From: PFL25 sp046260155
GTDB taxonomy: Bacteria; Chloroflexota; Anaerolineae; Anaerolineales; UBA4823
DNA: 64,000 nucleotides
NCBI GenBank assembly: GCA_046260155.1
Contig: JBJYXV010000023.1
Coordinates: 29,525-93,524, forward strand
Direction of reading: 5' to 3'
Shown here: positions 53,809-62,982 of the stretch, piece after piece
Numbering within the stretch: position 1 is the first letter of the stretch
How the letters are laid out: the number at the start of each line of letters is the position of its first letter
Program-made: the position numbers and the translations under genes
The notes under the pieces: generated by a model
Told to the model about the DNA's origin: nothing
The model's input: the letters and a program-made list of their open reading frames with translations, nothing else
Database searches by the model: none

Positions 53809-56800
53809 TTGAACAACGCAGAGAATCGAAACGAAACTGTACCCCGAAAAACCCGGAATTGGCCGCTTGCTGCTGGAATTTTACTTGTAGCGATTATCGC
53901 GATCCTTGCGGTCATCGGACCGACCATCGCCCCAAAAGATCCTGCTGAGGAAATAAATATCACCATGATCAATGGCACCTGGTACATCCCACCATTTGAC
54001 ATCGGCACACCGGGATATCCACTTGGTTCTGACAGTTTCGGAAGGGACCTTTATTCCAGGCTTCTGTGGGGTATTCGGCCAACGATGGTCATGGTCTTTG
54101 TAGTCGCAATAGTACGGTTGATATTAGGGGTGGCAATTGGTTTATCTGCAGGATGGTTCACCGGGAAAACAAATCGATTGCTTAATGGATTAATTCAAAT
54201 CGCTCTAGCTTTACCTGTGCTGTTGGTTGCCCTGGGAGCGATTGCAATCGTTGGTGTTGAACTCGGTATCTGGGCATTCATTATTGGTTTATCGCTGACA
54301 GGTTGGGTTGATACAGCCTTACAGGTAAGAGAACAAACCCGTATCGTTAAGGGTCAAATTTACGTGGAGGCAGCAAGTGCAATTGGAGCTTCTAACAAGC
54401 AGATTCTTTCCAACCACATCCTGAAGCAGATCGGGCCTATGCTGCTGATGCTATTTGCGTTCGAAATCAGCAGTACCCTCATGCTCACAGCAGGCCTGGG
54501 TTTTCTTGGTTATTACATTGGCGGAGATGTTTGGGTCGAAACGAGTGATTTTGTTGCCCGGCGGATCAGTGGAGCACCAGAGCTCGGTCAAATGCTTGCT
54601 ACCTCATGGGTCACTCTCACCAAACCATGGGCAATGGTAGCTGTTGGGACAACCATATTCATTACTGTCTTAGGGTTTAACTTGATTGGTGAAGGATTAC
54701 GCCAGAATATGGGCTTGTCGAAAGTCTCTCGAAAGAGTTTATTCACTGAGTCTCGAATAAAGTTTGGGATGTGGATCGATAATTATATCTGGCACCCAGC
54801 AGTACAATTCTTTCGAATTAAACCCCTGCAAATTGGCCTAACAATGATTGGAGTCTTTTTCATCCTGAGTATGGGAGCCTTAATCCTGTTAGATTATGCA
54901 GACCAATCCAATCTATCAAATATATTAGTTAATTCAGATCAGGAAAGTCAATCCGGAGTGAGTAGGACAATTATCGAATCCGAAGTGCCACCCACGGATA
55001 ATTCGTTGATTGAAGAAACAAGTATTTCGATATCATATGATCCATCCGTCGTGTGGGAATTTGATGATGAAAGTGGATTTGCAGGTGGTCCTGTGCATGC
55101 ATCAGATTCAGAAAATCTTTTCATCGCATCCCAGGGAGGGACAGTATATTCAATCGGGCTCAATGGAGATCTTATTTGGCAATCGGAATTAGCCTCAGGT
55201 GCGGTAGGATCACCCGCTGTTGATCCGAATAATAATATTTATGTCGCGGACTCAGCAGGTGGACTCAATAAACTTTCCCCTGAAGGGGAGCTGATTTGGC
55301 ATTTCCAAACTGAAGCTGGGGATCGAGCCCACTCTGGACCATCTATCGGACCGAATGGAAATATCTTCTATACAGTTGGTACAGTATCCAAAGGCTTCGT
55401 TCAAGCGGTCAACCCGGACGGCGAAGGGATATGGGCAACCGAAGCAAATACACGTATTTTCTTTGAAAACCCTGTCCCGAGTCTGGATGGTAATTATGTC
55501 TATCTCAAGGATGATGTTTTCTCATCCACAACTGGCGAGTTGCTTGAGCTCGATTACGATCTCGATGTAAATCGATTTTTTTCAGGTGATAATGGAAATA
55601 ACTACTTGGTGTCTGGACACAAGATTATCCAATGGACACAAGTTGAAAATTCAATTGAAACCATTGATATTTACGATTGGGATTCATCTGGGTTCAGTGA
55701 ATTTGTATCTCCAGCGGAGGTTGGAGTAGACCAGAATGGCAATTCCTGGCTAATGTTCACAACTCCAGGTGGAAACACACGTGTAATTTGGGTTTCAAAT
55801 CAAGATCAATTCCTTGGTACGAGTTCCATCAAATCCAGCAACAGTACGCTGGTTGATTATCAAGATGATCTTTCATCTCTTGTATGTGGTGGAGGGTCAT
55901 TCAATTCAACTATAACAGATTGCGCGGAAATTAATCCTAGTGAAGAAGAACCACTCTGGGATTTTCACATCGGAAACTATGGACCAGTTCTGGGGGGTTT
56001 TAATCTCAATGATCGCCATTTTATCGCGACTGAAGAAGGATACCTTTTTGAGATCACAGATAATAAACAGGAAGTTTCAACATCGATCAGTCCTGAGACC
56101 CAGTCTCCTGGATCGAGCATGCCCTCTGGATATGGACTTCAATGGATCTACAATACAAATGTTTCCGAAGGAGGCATTCTCAATCTACATAAAGATGTTC
56201 AAGGACAATTGTATGTAGCAACCGGTGACGATCGGTTTCATATTCTTAATCCTGACGGTGAATTACAAAATATTATTAAATTGCCTGCACCTCCCTTCCA
56301 TGAAATAAGTCCCACCGGACGAAGTGCTTCCCTGGATATCTATCCGGAAGTATTATCTGACGGGACGATCGTCTATGTGTCTGAAGACCTTATACTATAT
56401 GTTTTTAATTCAAGTGGTGACATACTTACAGAACAAACCTTGCAAGCTGCTCCAGGACAGCCACCACTGGTTGATGATAATAGCATGTTATTTTTGTTAG
56501 ATACTGATGGGGGGTTGAATGCAATCAATCGAAATGGAGTTGCATGGCGTTTTCAATCCGATGCTGCAACGATCCCTGCAAATGGATTCGTGTTAGGACC
56601 TGAAGGCAATATTTACTATGTGGTCACCAATTACAGCCAAGCCTATATCCAGGCTGTTTCAAGTGAAGGTGAAAATCTTTGGATATCTATGGTCGAGACG
56701 CGAGATTTTTATGATGATTTACGGCTCAGTCACGATGGAAAATTCATATCACTCGCCGGTGATCTCTTCCAAACTTCCAATGGCGAAATCATCGATTTTA

Positions 56801-57333
56801 ACTCCTCCAATAAGATCGACGAGTATTTTTTCTCAGATAACGGCCAAAATTTCTTCAGATCCTTGCACTCCGTTAGCGAGTGGGAGATGGGACAATCTGG
56901 TATCCAGATATTAAGCGAGGGAACTGTCAGTGAAGAGAACACAACTTTAAGACCACCGCTCGGAGCCGACGTAGATTCAAGCGGCATAATCTGGTTATAC
57001 TATCCATCTAGTTATTCAGGGCGAGGGGTCAACCTTGTGTGGATGGATGCGAGTGGAAATTTGCTGGGAACACACCTGCTTGATTGGGATCCCCAGTCTA
57101 TAATCTCCACAGACTTAGAAAAATCTTCACTTACTGATTGCACCGGTTTTCAAGATACTCGAACAGTGGATTGTAAGCTATACTTTTCGAATTCCAGCGA
57201 ACCAGTCAGCGAAGTGTTGTTAACAGATATTCCAGAATACCATTCAGGGATCATTCTAGAAGATTTTCTCTATTTATTTTCTAACGATTATTCCATCTAC
57301 AGCTTTTATATTGGAGAACCAGCAGCACAATAA
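53809..57333 (+). CDS. DppC-type permease fused to a duplicated extracytoplasmic beta-propeller
   Basis: 1174 residues from TTG at 53809, with CGGAG seven bases upstream. Residues 1-300 are a DppC permease: LGSDSFGRDLYSRLLWGIRP, six helices, EAA loop YVEAASAIGASNKQILSNHI. A seventh helix (about 343-366) carries the chain outside. The rest is beta-propeller in two copies, about 414-760 and about 774-1170. Paired segments: GPNGNIFYTV/GPEGNIYYVV, FVQAVNPDGEGIW/YIQAVSSEGENLW, FFSGDNGNNYL/FFSDNGQNFF, each ending near a Cys pair. The propeller resembles PQQ-like repeats. A permease with its own large external domain is atypical; it may replace a binding protein or sense the wall. Confidence 0.88.
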   Translation: MNNAENRNETVPRKTRNWPLAAGILLVAIIAILAVIGPTIAPKDPAEEINITMINGTWYIPPFDIGTPGYPLGSDSFGRDLYSRLLWGIRPTMVMVFVVAIVRLILGVAIGLSAGWFTGKTNRLLNGLIQIALALPVLLVALGAIAIVGVELGIWAFIIGLSLTGWVDTALQVREQTRIVKGQIYVEAASAIGASNKQILSNHILKQIGPMLLMLFAFEISSTLMLTAGLGFLGYYIGGDVWVETSDFVARRISGAPELGQMLATSWVTLTKPWAMVAVGTTIFITVLGFNLIGEGLRQNMGLSKVSRKSLFTESRIKFGMWIDNYIWHPAVQFFRIKPLQIGLTMIGVFFILSMGALILLDYADQSNLSNILVNSDQESQSGVSRTIIESEVPPTDNSLIEETSISISYDPSVVWEFDDESGFAGGPVHASDSENLFIASQGGTVYSIGLNGDLIWQSELASGAVGSPAVDPNNNIYVADSAGGLNKLSPEGELIWHFQTEAGDRAHSGPSIGPNGNIFYTVGTVSKGFVQAVNPDGEGIWATEANTRIFFENPVPSLDGNYVYLKDDVFSSTTGELLELDYDLDVNRFFSGDNGNNYLVSGHKIIQWTQVENSIETIDIYDWDSSGFSEFVSPAEVGVDQNGNSWLMFTTPGGNTRVIWVSNQDQFLGTSSIKSSNSTLVDYQDDLSSLVCGGGSFNSTITDCAEINPSEEEPLWDFHIGNYGPVLGGFNLNDRHFIATEEGYLFEITDNKQEVSTSISPETQSPGSSMPSGYGLQWIYNTNVSEGGILNLHKDVQGQLYVATGDDRFHILNPDGELQNIIKLPAPPFHEISPTGRSASLDIYPEVLSDGTIVYVSEDLILYVFNSSGDILTEQTLQAAPGQPPLVDDNSMLFLLDTDGGLNAINRNGVAWRFQSDAATIPANGFVLGPEGNIYYVVTNYSQAYIQAVSSEGENLWISMVETRDFYDDLRLSHDGKFISLAGDLFQTSNGEIIDFNSSNKIDEYFFSDNGQNFFRSLHSVSEWEMGQSGIQILSEGTVSEENTTLRPPLGADVDSSGIIWLYYPSSYSGRGVNLVWMDASGNLLGTHLLDWDPQSIISTDLEKSSLTDCTGFQDTRTVDCKLYFSNSSEPVSEVLLTDIPEYHSGIILEDFLYLFSNDYSIYSFYIGEPAAQ

Positions 57334-57358
57334 TTTGACTAACAACCCTCAAATCATC

Positions 57359-57389
57359 TTGAAATTTTTACATAAGTGCGGGGTATAAT
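57359..57389 (+). promoter_or_regulatory. Possible promoter of the methyltransferase gene
   Basis: TTGAAA (57359-57364) and a perfect TATAAT (57384-57389) are 19 bases apart, slightly wide. The start would be near 57396, about 50 bases before the ATG. Confidence 0.4.
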
Positions 57390-57444
57390 TTTTCTGGCGT
57401 AATAAACCAATACGACCTTCGTAAGAAAAAACCAGATTTCATAA

Positions 57445-58551
57445 ATGGTATCCAAAAATCTACCACTTGATCAAATTCTTCAAGGTGATTGTATTGATAT
57501 TCTGAAATCATTCCCGGATGAATCAATCGATCTGATTTTTGCTGATCCTCCATATAATCTGCAGTTGAACCAAAAGCTGTGGAGACCAAACCAAACCTTG
57601 GTGGATGGTGTGGATGATGCGTGGGATCAATTCCCCGATTATGCAGCTTACGACAAATTCTCATCGGATTGGTTGTCAGAATGCAGGCGAGTCTTGAAGG
57701 AGCAGGGGGCAATTTGGGTGATCGGGTCATATCACAATATATACAGGCTGGGTGGTTTGATGCAGGATTTGGGATATTGGTTCTTGAATGATGTGCTCTG
57801 GGTAAAAACCAACCCTATGCCGAATTTTCGGGGTGTCAGGTTCACAAATGCCCACGAAACTTTAATATGGGCATGTAAGCAAAAGAATTCAAAATATACC
57901 TTCAATTATCATGCCATGAAAAACCTCAATGATGGTCTCCAGATGCGCAGCGATTGGGTAATACCGTTATGCACTGGACCCGAAAGAATCAAAAAAGACA
58001 ACAAGAAAGCCCATTCTACTCAAAAACCAGAAGCCTTGCTTTTCAGGATCATCGTCTCAACATCTAACCCGGGCGATATTATCCTCGATCCTTTTTTTGG
58101 CACTGGAACCACCGGGGCTGTTGCAAAGAAACTTGAACGCCATTGGATTGGTATTGAGCAGCAAGCAGAATATGTAAAATTAGCCCAAGATCGGCTCGAT
58201 TCAATTCAGCCACAGGCGAATGACCCAGAGATATTCAAGGTTATGGATATAAAACGCAACCAGAAACGAGTCCCGTTCGGGAGATTAATCGAAGCCGGAT
58301 TGTTAGCCCCTGGTCAACCACTTTTCTTCGAACGTGATAAAAAAAGAGTTGCAATCATTAGAGCAGATAGCTCCCTGAAGTTTAATGATTTTATCGGATC
58401 GATACATCAAACTGCAAAGCACATTGCCGGCAATAAACCAGCAAATGGTTGGCAGCGCTGGTATTTTCTTGATCAGAAAGGTGATCTGAAGTCTATTGAT
58501 GAGCTTCGATCAATCTACCTGGATCGGTATCTCACAGATGAAGAAAAATAG
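57445..58551 (+). CDS. CcrM-like adenine DNA methyltransferase (GANTC type)
   Basis: 368 residues, close to CcrM and M.HinfI in length. Beta-class order: catalytic DPPY at 34-37 (FADPPYNLQL) comes first, and the SAM motif DPFFGTGTTG (215-224) later. KTNPMPNFRGVRFTNAHE and the STQKPEALL segment are characteristic. The C-terminal domain (about 265-360) contains RVPFGRLIEAGLLAPGQPLF, SLKFNDFIGSIHQTAKHIAG and NGWQRWYF, the CcrM-type DNA-binding tail. It should methylate adenine in GANTC. No restriction enzyme is encoded nearby, so it is an orphan methyltransferase, possibly linked to replication or gene control. Confidence 0.88.
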   Translation: MVSKNLPLDQILQGDCIDILKSFPDESIDLIFADPPYNLQLNQKLWRPNQTLVDGVDDAWDQFPDYAAYDKFSSDWLSECRRVLKEQGAIWVIGSYHNIYRLGGLMQDLGYWFLNDVLWVKTNPMPNFRGVRFTNAHETLIWACKQKNSKYTFNYHAMKNLNDGLQMRSDWVIPLCTGPERIKKDNKKAHSTQKPEALLFRIIVSTSNPGDIILDPFFGTGTTGAVAKKLERHWIGIEQQAEYVKLAQDRLDSIQPQANDPEIFKVMDIKRNQKRVPFGRLIEAGLLAPGQPLFFERDKKRVAIIRADSSLKFNDFIGSIHQTAKHIAGNKPANGWQRWYFLDQKGDLKSIDELRSIYLDRYLTDEEK

Positions 58552-58636
58552 GCAATCTACTTGTTGTATGATAATTTTTTTGTAAATTTCACCCCCATCC
58601 GAGGACATTGGTCCAATTCATGAGTAAGTAAAAATT

Positions 58637-59776
58637 ATGCAAATTGTTGATAATCAGGTTTCAGACATTGTTGAATCATATGTTTGGGTTCAAACCGCCG
58701 AAAATGAACTGCTAAGCAAATGGAGAAAACCCTTATTAGATATCTATGCGCAACAGCGCGCGAGATATGAACAAGATGCTGAAAGTTTCGTTACAAGAAA
58801 ATCCGATTTTTCAAGGAAATTACGCGTTGGCATTTGGATGTCATCAATCCTGGTCCTACTTGGTATCCTTGTATTGCCTGGTTTGCTCCTGATCAATGAA
58901 ATTGGTGATTTCCGTGGTCCTCTCTTTTGTTTTTCTCCTTTGCTTATCCTGGGTGGTCTCACAGGATGGGCAATCATTATTATCTTATGGATCTGGCAAA
59001 GAGAGCACGTTAAACCACCTCCACCCCAAAACCCCCTTAAATTAGGTTTAGTTAACCCGCTATTGCCAATTTGGAAGCAGAGCCTGATTGGCACGTTACC
59101 CGACAAGAAACCCCATCCAAATGCCTCAGGTGAGTATCATTTTATTTCCCGTTTGCTTTCTTTAGAAGACGATGCGTACATTTTGTACGGTTTGCAATTT
59201 GGGCCAGGAACGAACACAGACATCATCGTTGTTGGGTCTAAAGGAATTTGGGTTTTCGAGGTAATATTTCTGAAAGGGTTGATCCGATGGGAGGATGGTA
59301 AGTGGTCGCAGATTCAAACCAATCGAAAATTTATTACGAGTAAACAACATGAAGTTCAGGCATTAGAGGTTGTTTTTGAAGACCAGTGGCAGAAATCTGC
59401 AGACCTGGTTTCGGAGACGATCAATACACTACCCCAAGATTTACTCAATCGTTCCCCAAGTATCACTCAAGTCCGGGGAGGATTAGTATTCTCCTATCCA
59501 AAAGGGAGGTATGACATTCCCCCTGGGTGTCCATTTAATTGGGGCGTGGTGCCTTTCTGGTTGGAAAAATTCGAATCCCTCCCCCAGTTAGACGATATGG
59601 ATGATTACACAATATTCAGCGTAGTAGAAATCTTACTCAAACGCTATCAGAGAGTCCTTCAAATAGAGCAACCGCGTTCGATGTTGAAGCAATCAGAAAC
59701 GATTGTGCATGCTGCCGAGGAACATATCCAGTCATGGATCAATGCCAACACGTTAAAGAGAGCAAGCAATACTTGA
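58637..59776 (+). CDS. Membrane-anchored NERD-like nuclease-fold protein
   Basis: 379 residues. A helical N-terminus (about 1-55), two membrane helices (about 68-95 and 98-122), a Pro-rich turn (HVKPPPPQNP), then a NERD-type restriction-like fold: LQFGPGTNTDIIVVGSKGIWVFEVIFLKG. In NERD proteins the core is D-x(13)-E-x-K; here Asp195 and Glu208 are present, but position 210 is Ile instead of Lys (Lys213 is three residues later). Catalysis may therefore be lost or shifted. The C-terminal part (about 250-379) is unassigned. It lies 85 bases after the DNA methyltransferase; the pairing is suggestive but unproven. Confidence 0.7.
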   Translation: MQIVDNQVSDIVESYVWVQTAENELLSKWRKPLLDIYAQQRARYEQDAESFVTRKSDFSRKLRVGIWMSSILVLLGILVLPGLLLINEIGDFRGPLFCFSPLLILGGLTGWAIIIILWIWQREHVKPPPPQNPLKLGLVNPLLPIWKQSLIGTLPDKKPHPNASGEYHFISRLLSLEDDAYILYGLQFGPGTNTDIIVVGSKGIWVFEVIFLKGLIRWEDGKWSQIQTNRKFITSKQHEVQALEVVFEDQWQKSADLVSETINTLPQDLLNRSPSITQVRGGLVFSYPKGRYDIPPGCPFNWGVVPFWLEKFESLPQLDDMDDYTIFSVVEILLKRYQRVLQIEQPRSMLKQSETIVHAAEEHIQSWINANTLKRASNT

Positions 59777-59828
59777 GAATGTAAGCTCGTTTCCAGCTGA
59801 AAATCGGAAAAACAGCAGGTGCCTGGAT

Positions 59829-60083
59829 TCAATACCTGCGGAAAACGCCAAAAATTAGAAGTAATACGACAGCGCCGATTAATGCCTCTACAATGTTGCC
59901 AATTAGGCCACTGAGCAGTTGAATTCCGAATGCATCAAACGCCCAACCACTGATCATCGCGCCTACAATCCCAATTAAAATTGCCCCACCTGTGCCTATG
60001 CGCATGCCACCCATCAACGTATCTAGAATAATTCCAGCTATTGCTCCAACCAGAACCCAAATAATCAAAGTTTCAAATGACAT
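59829..60083 (-). CDS. GlsB/YeaQ/YmgE-family small membrane protein
   Basis: 84 residues, three helices. The family signature IIWVLVGAIAGIILDTLMGG, then GTGGAILIGIVGAMISGWAFDAFG and a final FGVFRRY. These proteins (called transglycosylase-associated or stress-response membrane proteins) are induced by envelope or acid stress in other bacteria; the molecular role is unknown. A GAGGAG box eight bases before the ATG confirms the start. Confidence 0.88.
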   Translation of the reverse strand: MSFETLIIWVLVGAIAGIILDTLMGGMRIGTGGAILIGIVGAMISGWAFDAFGIQLLSGLIGNIVEALIGAVVLLLIFGVFRRY

Positions 60084-60544
60084 CTGTGCTCCTCTATGAT
60101 TATTTACCGAGGAATCAAAAATTTTGATTATTATATATCAGAATTGAATCAGGTACCCCCCCCGATCGAAAATACTTAGGGGAATTTTTTTGTCTTGCAG
60201 CACATAACAGATAAATCCGTACTGAAACCCGCGATGAAAGATTTTCCTATCCTGAATGCGTATCCTCTATGATATTGAACCTAAAGGTTTCGTTTTCTCC
60301 CGGTAATGGTTAAACGATTTTCCCACCTTTCCTGGTCGAAAACCATTCCCATTCCTTGGGTCAGGATTATTGATCTAAGGAAATATGTCCCGGAATACAT
60401 TTCCATTAGTCCCCTGAAATCAATAAATTTATCTGGTAGGATATAGCGTCAAAATTAATGGCGTCAAATCCTTCGAAAAATTAACGATTTGCCTGCGCAC
60501 CAACGAACGATTCTATATTTCTCATAGGATCTATTGAAATTACT
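60084..60544. other. Divergent intergenic region, 461 bases
   Basis: No coding frame. It must contain the promoters of the GlsB-like gene (minus-strand TATAAT near 60132) and of the antiporter. A C9 tract lies near 60154-60162. No strong hairpin with a T-run. Confidence 0.45.
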
Positions 60545-62407
60545 ATGCATACCAATGTACTGATCGCTTTATTAATCATCACGGGGCTGGCTGCGATCAT
60601 CCCCGTTCTCTCCAATCGTCTGGGCAAGCTGGGTATCCCTATTGTCGTGTATGAAATTCTAGCTGGAATCATCATCGGCGGCAGTGGATTCAACCTGATT
60701 GAGCCTTCTCCGATCCTTACCTTCCTTGCCGAGTTCGGGTTTGCATATTTGATGTTCTTATCCGGTTTGGAACTGGATTTAGATCTCCTCAATCCAACCC
60801 GCCTCACAAAATCCAATCAGAATAAATTGATTCAGGCGCTCCCGATCGGAATTTTTATTTTCCTGGGGACACTATTGATATCGTTTGGTACAACAACACT
60901 CCTCATTCCCACAGGCCTCACAAAGAATCCGCTGCTCCTCGGGTTGATCCTGAGCACCACCTCCCTGGGAGTGGTTGTCCCGGTATTGAAAGAGCGGGAA
61001 CTGATCAATAAATCCTATGGACAATACCTCCTGGTCGCTTCTTCCATCGCCGATTTCGCTTCTCTGATTTTGCTGACCATCTTCATCGCGGTCTTGAGCA
61101 GTGGCTTGACGCTGGACCTGCTCCTGATCCCAGCGCTATTGCTGATATTCATTCTGGTCGCTCGTTTATCGCTGCGTGCGTCACGGGGCAGTCGCCTCCA
61201 GCAGGTTCTGGACAACCTATCCAGTGCGACCTCCCAAATTAGGATCAGGGGAGCATTTGCCCTGATGGTGGCGTGGGTAGTCCTTGCAGAAGCATTTGGG
61301 GTCGAGGTGATCCTAGGAGCCTTCCTGGCAGGTGCAATTGCCAGCCTGATCTCCGGGAAGCAAGATGAAACCTCAAAGGATAAATTGGATGCGATCGGCT
61401 ACGGTTTTTTTATCCCTATTTTCTTCATCATGGTGGGAGTCCGCTTTAATTTACAGGCTGTTTTCGCATCGACAGCAGGACTGATCCTGCTTTTCTGGCT
61501 GATCGTGATCGCCTTTATTGTAAAAATCGTCCCTGCCTTACTTTTAAGATTTCAATTTAATTGGAGACAATCCATCAGCGGCGGCATGCTTCTCTCCTCC
61601 AGGCTGTCTTTAATCATCGCCGCATCTTCAATCGCATTAGGTATGGGCTTGATCAGTGAGACGGTGAATTCAGATATCATCCTTCTGGCGATCATCACCT
61701 GCACCGTAGCTCCATTTCTATTTAACCGCATCTATCCCAGAGATGAGCAGAACACACGAAAAGGAATCATCATCGCTGGGCAGGACCAGCTGACAGAATA
61801 TCTTATCGAAAAGCTCAAACCTGGTAATGAGCCCATCTATGTAATCTGCCAGGATCACAGCCGGGTTGGGGCATTACGTAACCTCGGAGCCGGGATTGTC
61901 GATCGTTGTGATGATTTTGATCATGCCCTTGAAGAAGCCGGCGCGGGGCAAGCACGGGTGTTGATTGACCTGACCGCAAATTCAGATGAAACCAGAGAAA
62001 TCTGCCAGCTCGGGAAGCAGAAGTATGATATTCCATTAATCGTGTCCCGGATTTCGGATGTGGATTTAATCCCTGACCTGAAGAAGCTCGGCATTATGGT
62101 CGTGCAGCCAGAATTAGCAACCGCCATGGCCTTGGAAGGCGCCATCCGTTATCCGACCGCATTTGACGTGCTCATCCACCAGGCAGAGGATATTGATGTC
62201 ACAGAGATCAGGGTGAGCAATCCCCAGTTCACCGGCAGACGCCTTGGTGAAATTCGCTTGCCCGGCGATGTGCTGATCCTCAGCCTGAAGCGGGAAAACA
62301 CAGTCATGATCCCCCACGGTGAGACCGTGCTGCAGCCAAATGATCGCCTGGGCTTGATTGGAAGTCCGCATGCGATCGAGGAGGCCAGTGCAAGATTGGC
62401 GGGGTAA
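60545..62407 (+). CDS. CPA2-type cation:proton antiporter with RCK (TrkA-N/TrkA-C) domain
   Basis: 620 residues. The first about 390 form twelve helices of the KefB/NapA fold (VYEILAGIIIGGSG, FAYLMFLSGLELDLDL, STTSLGVVVPVLKE, ILGAFLAGAIASLI). Then a Rossmann RCK domain (GIIIAGQDQLTEYLIEKL, VICQDHSRVGALRNLGAGIVDRCD) and a TrkA-C module (VTEIRVSNPQFTGRRLGEIRLP). It should exchange K+ or Na+ for H+ with nucleotide-linked gating. The canonical Kef glutathione site is not visible. Independent gene. Confidence 0.9.
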   Translation: MHTNVLIALLIITGLAAIIPVLSNRLGKLGIPIVVYEILAGIIIGGSGFNLIEPSPILTFLAEFGFAYLMFLSGLELDLDLLNPTRLTKSNQNKLIQALPIGIFIFLGTLLISFGTTTLLIPTGLTKNPLLLGLILSTTSLGVVVPVLKERELINKSYGQYLLVASSIADFASLILLTIFIAVLSSGLTLDLLLIPALLLIFILVARLSLRASRGSRLQQVLDNLSSATSQIRIRGAFALMVAWVVLAEAFGVEVILGAFLAGAIASLISGKQDETSKDKLDAIGYGFFIPIFFIMVGVRFNLQAVFASTAGLILLFWLIVIAFIVKIVPALLLRFQFNWRQSISGGMLLSSRLSLIIAASSIALGMGLISETVNSDIILLAIITCTVAPFLFNRIYPRDEQNTRKGIIIAGQDQLTEYLIEKLKPGNEPIYVICQDHSRVGALRNLGAGIVDRCDDFDHALEEAGAGQARVLIDLTANSDETREICQLGKQKYDIPLIVSRISDVDLIPDLKKLGIMVVQPELATAMALEGAIRYPTAFDVLIHQAEDIDVTEIRVSNPQFTGRRLGEIRLPGDVLILSLKRENTVMIPHGETVLQPNDRLGLIGSPHAIEEASARLAG

Positions 62408-62450
62408 AAAGCACGGTGTAGCAAATGTATGTGTGATAATGGATTACTGG

Positions 62451-62840
62451 TCAGGGGATCACCACTGTCTCCCAACCATCGTATTCTCCCCCATAGATCG
62501 AAATCAAATCCTCGAAGGTCGATTTCAAATCAGACAATTTTTGAATAGATGGGACGAAGCTCAGGGAAGCCAAGCAGAGCCATTCTCCCTGAACGGCTCC
62601 TTCACGCACTTCGACTTGAAAACCTTGAGCTGTTAACGCATCACAGATTTGCCGGGCACCCGATTCTTTATCATGATAGAGGTAAAAATCAAAGGGGTGG
62701 ACTTTGGTCAGATCGGAACCCGCATCGCGCAAGGAATCCAGGGCTGCCTGGTCGGAGTTGGAGGTGCTGATCAGACCACAATTGGAAAGGATCATCACAC
62801 CAATAACGACCAGCAAATAGATTCTTCTCTGTGCCTGCAT
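62451..62840 (-). CDS. Lipoprotein with RraB-like domain
   Basis: 129 residues from the ATG at 62840. Signal peptide with lipobox MILSNC (Cys about 21), then one alpha/beta domain: FDFYLYHDKESGARQICDALTAQGF, VQGEWLCLASLSFVPSIQKL, FEDLISIYGGEYDGWET. This pattern (FDFYLYF, WLCLATKxMVP, GGEYDGWET) is that of the RraB family (inhibitor of RNase E in E. coli). Here the domain would sit outside the membrane, where it cannot meet cytoplasmic RNase E, so the role must be different. Convergent with the antiporter. Confidence 0.75.
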   Translation of the reverse strand: MQAQRRIYLLVVIGVMILSNCGLISTSNSDQAALDSLRDAGSDLTKVHPFDFYLYHDKESGARQICDALTAQGFQVEVREGAVQGEWLCLASLSFVPSIQKLSDLKSTFEDLISIYGGEYDGWETVVIP

Positions 62841-62947
62841 CACCTCAACTCCCTGTATGAATCAAGCATTGCAAATGGTTAATTATCAAAGAAAACTGTT
62901 TGAGCTACTTCCCACATGGATTAATCCAGATTTCATCTTTCCTAATG

Positions 62948-62973
62948 AAAAAGCCTTCCAATGAAGGGAAGGC
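62948..62973 (-). terminator. Terminator of tRNA-Met
   Basis: GCCTTCC (62953-62959) and GGAAGGC (62967-62973) form a perfect seven-pair stem. On the minus strand it ends in five T residues (62952-62948). Confidence 0.8.
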
Positions 62974-62982
62974 AGTTTCAAA

